This document shows, one piece after another, positions 57,725 to 64,000 of a DNA stretch of 64,000 nucleotides. A program made the position numbers and the translations under genes. Location of the stretch: contig NC_133771.1 of assembly GCF_003597395.2 (NCBI RefSeq), positions 58,439,121-58,503,120 on the forward strand, written 5' to 3'. The stretch comes from Chelonoidis abingdonii. Its lineage: Eukaryota > Chordata > Testudines > Testudinidae. The notes below the pieces were generated by a model. That model made no database searches, was not told the origin of the DNA, and was given only the letters and a program-made list of their open reading frames with translations. Position 1 is the first letter of the stretch. Each line of letters starts with the position of its first letter.

Positions 57725-60465
57725 ATTTAAGCAGTTTAGTCTAACATTCTAAAAGCAGATATTTCAAGAGAAATGTTAATTTTATATCTAAATTAATTTT
57801 TTGTTTTCATTAGGCAGTTTAAACATGTATAGTATAATCCATTTTGTATTTAATGTACATGATTATAATCATGTTTAGGCCTCAACATACATATCAATTT
57901 CAAATTTAATTTTAAATATTTATATTAAAAAACCTTGTATTTAATTTACATTTTTAAAAAAATATATTTTTTAAATAATTGATTTTTTATCCACCCTGTT
58001 AGCATATAACATTTTTTGTTTATAGGTCAAATCTTACAATTGTATCATTTTCTAAAAAAATAAGTTTAGAATACTGGTCTCAAAAAAAGTCCCAAAACAG
58101 CTTGTATTTTTTCCCAATATGGGGTTTTCTGGGAACAGGACCTTTTAAAAAAAAAAAAAGTTACATAATTGTATATAATCTACCAATAATTATAGCTAAA
58201 TATTTTTCTCAAGTAATTTTTGTGGCATATACTAATTCTGCACAAACATTTTGCTAATAAATTTATATAAAATATAGTTGAAAAATCACAGGCTTTTTTA
58301 TGTAAACATAAAATAAAGCCTTCCTTTCCAGTTTGAAAACAGTCTGTTGTAATAATTCACGAAAACAAGGAAGTCAGTCTTCTGTATCTCTAGATCATAA
58401 AGCACATTCAAGAATGAGATACTGCACTTTCCTTGATCAGCAAATGAGAGATATACAACTCAATTCATAAGAGCTGAAATACTCAAGAGCCTTTACTCTC
58501 CACAAACAGAAGATACAATTAGAAATTCAGTATCGCATTGCAAACATAATTTTGAAATTTTGGATGGAGAAAACTTTTTTTAAAACATGAAATCTTTAGC
58601 CTCTATCAACAGAAAACTCTGTGTAAAGCCTGATCATTCATAGTTCATTTCTTTAAACTTTGGATGGACTAATTCACAAAAAAGGTTTAACTAATTAGAA
58701 AGGACATCCAGTTACTGCCTTTCATTTAATTTTAGTATAATGATCCAAACAGAGTCATTTTAGGCCGGTGGTAAGAATACTGCTTACCTTCTACCAAGGT
58801 AATTAATTCACAGTAATTTTTAAGAATCAATATAAAAATAGTCTTCTCCTACCAAAACATTCTAGTGATTAAAAAAAAAAAATGTAATTGCAGAATAACT
58901 ATGCACTAAGTAAAATCGCATTTACCTGAAGTGTTCTGGGAACAAAACAGCAGTGGGAGAAATGAGGATTTTAAATAACGTGCAGGAGTTGCTGGGTAAG
59001 TGATGACTGCAGAGGAACATAACAGATAAGAGGCCATTTTGATAACACTGTTGAGATAAGTGACAGTCCTGTGGCACCTTATAGACTAACAGAAGTATTG
59101 GAGCATAAGCTTTCATGGGTGAATACCCACTTTGTCAGACGCAAGAGTGTTGAGATAAACAGGATTGTATACACACTTTTGAATTGTAATTTTAAAAAAA
59201 TCAGTGTGAAGGATTTTGCTGACAGTATTTAAAATTCATTTAATAGTTGTTGTGAATTTCACTTTGATAGAGTAAAATTGTTACAATGATAGCTAATGTC
59301 CTGACTCTTCTAATTCATATATACAAAGTCAAACCAGTAATAACGGAAACATGGAAATTATAAAATGCAGGATAGATTAACCTATGGACTAAAATGCTGA
59401 CCAAAAATGCGAAACTATTTTTATTTTGTGGAATAAGTTAATTCAATTTTTTGAACTAGAGTGTAAGAGACATACTACTACAGATACCCAAAAAATTTTG
59501 TTGCGTCCAGTGAGGGGGACACATCAGGTTAACAACTAGATATTTAGAAAAAACTGTTAACATCTTAGCTTGACTGAAATTTTTGAAAAACTGTTTTACT
59601 TCACCATATATGTTTACATATGTGATTACTTTTCAAAGCAGAATGGCAGCCACTACTTTCAGATACATTTTAGTTTATTCATACTGAGAAATGCTGTTTA
59701 CCTTGATACATTTTCAGATTGCAAAGCTGACCAGAACATTATGAATTAACGTAATTAAATAAATCTATATAACCCCTTAAAGTACACTTCATATGTTTGT
59801 TATAGATGTAAGTGGCAATGTAATTATTTTATCATTCCTCTCCAGTTACAAATGTTTTAGTGATAAGACAATATTAGCACGATTCTTGCATGGCTTGCTC
59901 TTGACTGGCCAAACACCAGGAAGCAGACTTGTCGATGTGCTAAACCAGCTTTTGACAGCCGTTACATTTAATAAAAAAAATGCTGTTTTTGTACATTTGA
60001 ATTTCCATCCAAATAGAGCTTGCCTTCAATCACAAATAAAAATTATCTAATTAATACTTCATTCACCATTTTCTAACATAAAATGTAAAAATTAAGAATC
60101 TAAAGGTGAGTTAAGCTATATAATTGTTTAAATAAATACGTATAGATACACTATATCTTGTTGGTTAGCCAAAAAAAGTACCATATTAGTTGCAAATAAC
60201 ATGTTGTAATAGTTATCAACTAATAAGAATCAGCCTTTCTTTAGGAAAATGACTAGAAAGTACAAATGCAAAATATGATTAAAATCAATTCGTTAAATCA
60301 TGGTTTCCTGCTTGCTGATTTAAATTAGTGATTCAAATCAATCCACCATTTTGTTCCCTAACATTATATTTACCTGGTTTAGGAACCCTTTTACTGTTTC
60401 AAGCTGATAGAAAGTTTGTGTGCTCTAAAACCAGTACTAACTAGAACTGTATGTGCATTTCACAG
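57725..60465. other. Last SMAP1 intron, mostly unassigned
   Basis: AT-rich, with an A13-like run (58147-58159) and a Penelope-like tail fragment at 59068-59150. TTTATCCACCCTG (57987-57999) and AATCAATCCACC (60338-60349) suggest an old MITE but I could not define it. Confidence 0.45.
59068..59150 (-). mobile_element. Penelope-like 3'-tail fragment
   Basis: On the - strand reads TCTGACAAAGTGGGTATTCA then CTGTTAGTCTATAAGGTGCC, matching 46895-46975. Confidence 0.7.
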
Positions 60466-60600
60466 ATGAATCAGCAAATGGCTGGCATGAATCTCAATAG
60501 TTCCAGCAATGCGGTGGGCTTTGGCCAGCCCCCCAATACAGTGGCAGGATGGACAGGAAGCTCTTCAGGTCAGACTCTCAGCACACAACTGTGGAAATGA
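60466..60600 (+). CDS. SMAP1: SMAP1 terminal coding exon with stop codon
   Basis: The exon starts after TTTCACAG at 60465 in phase 0 with MNQQMAGMNLNSSS, runs 44 codons, and ends in TGA at 60598-60600. The last residues, GWTGSSSGQTLSTQLWK, match the conserved SMAP1 C terminus. The five coding exons in the window together give roughly 281 residues, in line with the C-terminal two-thirds of a SMAP1 protein of about 440-470 residues. The 3'UTR continues to a candidate poly(A) signal near 61398. B3GAT2 approaches from the opposite strand, with its stop codon at 61931-61933. Confidence 0.95.
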   Translation: MNQQMAGMNLNSSSNAVGFGQPPNTVAGWTGSSSGQTLSTQLWK

Positions 60601-61425
60601 AAATTGCAACAGAAGTTTCATGCAGAACAGTCACTTGACATTCCTTGCTCAAATTTATTTGTTCTTTTTCTTTCCTCCCAGTTCTTCAGATTAAGAAGTT
60701 ATCTAACTGACTGTGTTGTGGGCTATATTGATTTAAATTTGATGTGGTGGAAAGCAGATTGAGAATACATTTATGAATCATTGGCAGCTCTTTCATATTA
60801 CAGTACATATGATTTCATAAACCATATCAAGCAGCTGCTTTACCAATTGCATACTCAATTTTTTTCTCAAAATTATAGATCAAACGTTTGCATATAAGGG
60901 ACGTAGCTATCATGTTAGTAATATCTCTAAATATATAAACCTTGCCCCCCAAATACCCAGTAATCCTTGTAGAAGGTACTGTATGAACAAATGTTTAATC
61001 ATATAAATAGAATGTAAATGTATCACTGAACAATGTTTTTAGTGCATCAAACATACTGTGTTTTATCATTCATTTCACTGTGATGTTATGGTGTGCTTAA
61101 CAGGGAACATGGTTAGTGAAAGCAAGATAAACCTGGATATTACTGTAGTTCCACACATTTTTAGTTTATTCTTTTAAAACATGAATATTTGATCCATTTG
61201 AATTTCCTGTGACAAAATATGCAATTTGGCTCCATACGTGTATACACAGTGCTATATAGAGAACTTATTGCACAATATGCATACAGGGTAATTCACCACA
61301 TACGGATACTTTTTGTCCTTGCAGCTATATCCAGGTTTGACAGTAATTGTGTTTACATTTTATGGTGCCTCGTATTGATAAAATGTTATTTCCCTATATT
61401 AAAAAGATAAAGCCATAAACCATTG
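60601..61425 (+). other. SMAP1: Likely SMAP1 3' untranslated region
   Basis: This is the sequence from the SMAP1 stop codon to a likely cleavage site. It is AT-rich and I recognise no repeat in it, which suits a 3'UTR in a window otherwise full of transposons. The end is inferred from ATTAAA at 61398-61403 followed by a GTGTGG/TTTTT downstream element at about 61425-61435. Longer or shorter forms are possible. Confidence 0.5.
61398..61403 (+). terminator. Candidate SMAP1 poly(A) signal ATTAAA
   Basis: ATTAAA, the commonest variant hexamer, lies about 800 bp after the SMAP1 stop. About 20-30 bases later comes a GT/T-rich stretch suitable as a downstream element. I saw no AATAAA on the + strand closer to the stop. 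This is a motif-based inference without transcript evidence. Confidence 0.4.
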
Positions 61426-61432
61426 TGTGGTT

Positions 61433-61438
61433 TTTATT
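61433..61438 (-). terminator. Candidate B3GAT2 poly(A) signal AATAAA
   Basis: TTTATT on the + strand reads AATAAA on the - strand, about 490 bp beyond the B3GAT2 stop codon. A second AATAAA on the - strand is at 61165-61170. If the distal site is used, the B3GAT2 transcript would overlap the SMAP1 3'UTR. This is motif-based only; B3GAT2 3'UTRs can be long in other vertebrates. Confidence 0.3.
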
Positions 61439-61930
61439 ACATACTGTATGATCTACCTTGTCAGCGTGACTTCAAGAAACGTGTTGTTTAATACTAGAAA
61501 AACACATTTAATCTGGAAAGTGCTTTTAACAATATTTTTGGTGACCAACATTTTGCAATCTTAAACCAGTTTATAATAATTCCATCAATTAAGTTGGATA
61601 AATGTTTTTGAAAATGTTTCACTTTAGTTCTTTCAGTCTTGATTGGTATCACTGTGTGGAAATTCTTAAAACAAATGCTTATATTTCAGTTCAATGATAC
61701 TGAGCTGAGAAATGCATGCAAAACAAGACAAAAGATGTTATGTCTCTGAAGACATCAGATTTGCTTATCTAAACAAATTTTTGTTTGTACAGAAGTCCAT
61801 CAGATGACTAGTACAGGATGTTGCAGAGTGGTAGATAGTACACTGCTTGAATTCTTAATTGACTGAAGTTTCAGGCATCTTCAGCCACATCCATTTCCTG
61901 TAGTATGTCCGACACAGTTATATCTCTAGA

Positions 61931-62017
61931 TCATACCTCAATTTTAATTGTGTCTAGGTGGTATTTTGGCTCATTACCTAGATTTACCTTTTCTGTTCGA
62001 GTGTGCCATACAAGAAC
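61931..62017 (-). CDS. B3GAT2: B3GAT2 terminal coding exon with stop
   Basis: After a T-rich tract and TAG acceptor (62020-62018 on the - strand), 28 codons and TGA (61933-61931) encode VLVWHTRTEKVNLGNEPKYH and the tail ending in IKIEV. In related glucuronyltransferases the His and Arg of the HTRT motif contact the UDP phosphates, so this exon completes the donor site. The exon joins the preceding one in phase 0 after NNCTK. The reading frame is intact. The gene is convergent with SMAP1, an arrangement I recall from mammals too. Confidence 0.94.
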   Translation of the reverse strand, partial: VLVWHTRTEKVNLGNEPKYHLDTIKIEV

Positions 62018-62100
62018 CTAAAAAACAGAAGGTTAATTAGTGTAGTATTAGGTAATCTTCAAAGATAGCTATAAGTATTCCGCAATAGTGGAATTAGTAC

Positions 62101-62249
62101 CTTTGTGCAATTGTTTGCTTTTGGTTCCAGTTCCTCCACAGTTGTTATCTGTTTCAGAAAATCAGATTCTTGCATTCCTGGTTGAGACCCACGACGTTTG
62201 AATACAGCTTTAGGGTTGGACAGAATCACTTGAAGGCTCACAGCAAATC
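62101..62249 (-). CDS. B3GAT2: B3GAT2 penultimate coding exon
   Basis: Exon of beta-1,3-glucuronyltransferase 2 (GlcAT-S), a type II Golgi membrane enzyme that transfers glucuronic acid from UDP-GlcA to N-acetyllactosamine termini in HNK-1 epitope synthesis. On the - strand the acceptor AG is at 62251-62250 and the donor GT at 62100-62099. The exon has 149 nt: two bases of a split Gly codon plus 49 codons. The peptide contains FAVSLQVILSNP, AVFKRRGSQPGMQESDFLKQ and TVEELEPKANNCTK, all conserved blocks of the family. The SDFLKQITT wording favours B3GAT2 over B3GAT1. Upstream exons, including the transmembrane anchor and the DXD-containing catalytic core, lie beyond the right edge of the window; I found none in 62250-64000. 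Confidence 0.94.
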
Positions 62250-63702
62250 CTTTAAGACAAGTTTTTTAAAATAAGTCAAAAGTTTTAAATTTTTCACATG
62301 GATATCAATTAAATCTGAAAATATCCCAATGCCTTGGTTATGAACTTGCATATTTGTTGTTTTATATTCCTGTGTATTATTTGGGTAGACTTTTACGCAT
62401 TGTACAATTGTAGACTAAAACCTATTGATGAAATTATTGATTTTTTTGCTGTGAAATTGTCTGTCACTTAATTTCTGCACATTTATACCAACTGCTTATG
62501 GTGCAACAAAATCGATTTTGTTTTTATATTTTCATTTAGCTGATTAACTGTGCTGTTTCAAAAATCAATGCTTTCTCTTACTTTTCATTGTCTTGGCAAA
62601 TATAAACCAATCACTAATACAAATGTTATGAATTCACATATGCTATAAACACTTCCAGCTCAAACATGAAGGTAAGTTAAAACAGGAAGACTAAGCCAAG
62701 CAGCTCAGTGTCTTCTCTGACATAACTTTTTTAGTTACTGAAGTTTAGGATCGCAAACTGAACTCTATTGTTGTTGGAAGGCAAGTAAATTTAGATTGAT
62801 TTTGGCATTAAAATTTATATCCTTTGTGTCAATAGTTTGGTGTACAAAAAAATTTATTTTTTTTATTAAAGTAGTATCCACAGATCTCCAGATTGTAGTC
62901 ACCTAACCTAACACAAGCCAACTGACAAGTTTTAGGACTAAGCAGTCTAACATGTATGTTTATAATATGAGCTGGCCAGTTTTTGAAAAACATTATCCAA
63001 CACAAGGGCAACACACCTACAGGGAAAGAAATTCCAGATGCTCATTCTAAGGCACGTATTAACAGACCTGTTACATTCACCAATGAAATGCTCCTCAAGA
63101 GCAGTTTGGAATGGTGTCCATTGTATTTTTCTCAAAGAGGTCACAACATAATTTTGAAATCTGTTCTGGAATACTGGCGAGAGCTAGTTAATGCTGCAAA
63201 GAGTCTGAAATGTAACTTTACTGGCATATACATCAGTCCCATTTTCTACTACAATAATCCGGCAGGGATACTTTTTCTGAAATGATCATCTCTGAAGGAA
63301 TTCTAGTATCTTATCTGGTCCCTTTAGTGCAGCATCCTTTTTAGATATGAAACTGCAACTGAATAAAAAGTAAATTTTTTTCATGCATCACATGCAAAAC
63401 AGCTTTTAAGTGCTGTTGTTGCCGTCTTGCAAGTACTTGAGTTAGACCTAAAATAGATGTTCTCCACTTTAGCAAGTCAAGTCAGGTACCAACAGGGGAG
63501 ATCTAAAAATAGTACAGCTTGTAAAGCCATTCTGAAACTGATTCAGGTAAAAGTTTATACTTTTCTGAATACCTTGATTAGTTCTGGGGACAACTTTTTA
63601 GGCAGTTTATCATTTTAATCTTTTCCACATGCATCTGTCCTTCCCCACACTTCTTTATGCTCATCTTACCTAGGTTACAGAGGCGCATTTACAAAGGACA
63701 CA

Positions 63703-63707
<5 letters not shown>
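62250..63707. other. B3GAT2 intron, nothing recognised
   Basis: Intron on the - strand gene. No further B3GAT2 exon seen. A 100-codon + frame (62983-63285) has no recognised similarity. Confidence 0.5.

Positions 63708-63739
<32 letters not shown>
63708..63739. repeat. (TC)16 microsatellite
   Basis: Uninterrupted TC dinucleotide run of 32 bp in the B3GAT2 intron; likely polymorphic in length. Confidence 0.95.
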
Positions 63740-63742
<3 letters not shown>

Positions 63743-64000
63743 AGGGAAAGCCTTAATTTCTTCACTGCCTGAAGTGTTAAACTGCAGAATCATTTCTGAT
63801 CATCTGAGTCATTAGTTCATAGGCAATGGCTGTTTGCTGTATGACAAAGCAGTCATTTTAGTTCAAATATCTCACCAGAAACCTACCAACACCGTTCTGC
63901 TTTGAGACTGTAGCCAGACCTTAGTCTGGGAGAGGCTAGAGGGGACAGGAAGTAAAGCTGAGGATGTAAATCAACCTCCAGTGTATCTATGGGGACATCT

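Noticed and set aside
56416..58002. AGGGTGGATA before and TATCCACCCT after SMAP1 exon 56544-56872, suggesting a transposon that captured the exon
   Set aside because: Only ten bases match, the flanking sequence differs and no target duplication is visible; two independent MITE remnants or chance explain it better.
61219..61410. 63-codon frame after the SMAP1 stop
   Set aside because: In the 3'UTR, no conservation recognised.
62983..63285. 100-codon open frame in the B3GAT2 intron
   Set aside because: No match to B3GAT2 or another family I know; neither strand gives a splice-bounded conserved block.
63708..63739. Regular repeat that might suggest a CRISPR-like array
   Set aside because: Simple TC dinucleotide microsatellite without spacers; the window is eukaryotic.

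Overview
This is a vertebrate nuclear genome window, most likely from a turtle (Testudines) or another non-avian sauropsid. I infer this from the repeats: CR1 LINEs with their typical 3' tails, a tRNA-derived SINE with a CR1-like 3' end, abundant Harbinger and hAT miniature elements, Penelope-like fragments and DIRS-type tyrosine-recombinase retrotransposons. There are no operons, CRISPR arrays or other prokaryotic features. A 25-base N run (6760-6784) is an assembly gap.

Two protein-coding genes are present, both incomplete. The + strand carries the last five coding exons of SMAP1, an Arf GTPase-activating protein of clathrin-dependent traffic: 11143-11227, 37193-37320, 55653-55821, 56544-56872 and 60466-60600 (stop at 60598-60600). 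Splice sites and phases fit exactly (phase-1 splits at the first, third and fourth junctions as listed, and exact modulo-3 lengths). The ArfGAP-domain exons must lie upstream of the window. The - strand carries the last two coding exons of B3GAT2, a Golgi glucuronyltransferase of HNK-1 glycan synthesis: 62101-62249 and 61931-62017. The genes are tail to tail with only 1,330 bp between stop codons, and candidate poly(A) signals for the two strands lie about 30 bp apart.

Nearly everything else is intron filled with mobile elements. Region by region: 1-2.4 kb, CR1 with a recognisable reverse-transcriptase FADD box plus a palindromic hAT MITE; 6.1-9.0 kb, a Harbinger element with a decayed SANT/Myb gene; 14.0-15.2 kb, a hAT element split by a solo LTR; 17.3-19.9 kb, a hAT transposase remnant and an L3/CR1-like LINE split by a MITE; 19.9-22.9 kb, a larger Harbinger element with decayed SANT/Myb (+) and DDE transposase (-) genes; 24-26 kb, inverted LTR pieces and a possible DIRS recombinase relic; 28.3-30.5 kb, nested hAT and Harbinger MITEs and a second solo LTR; 31.3-33.7 kb, DIRS gag relic; 34.6-35.7 kb, a MITE; 38.7-41.2 kb, Harbinger, Penelope, CR1 and hAT pieces; 41.5-42.2 kb, DIRS reverse-transcriptase relic; 42.9-46.55 kb, a DIRS element with inverted terminal repeats, an internal complementary region, a gag zinc knuckle and tyrosine-recombinase residues but no visible RT; 46.6-50.6 kb, Penelope, LINE, hAT and a third solo LTR; 52.4-55.1 kb, more MITEs.

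The most informative observations are structural. Three copies of one LTR-like family each have a perfect 5-bp target duplication. Several MITEs have 8-bp duplications, which allow insertion order to be read. The DIRS element keeps its unusual circular-junction architecture. I see no novel cellular gene system; the novelty candidates are the DIRS and LTR families.
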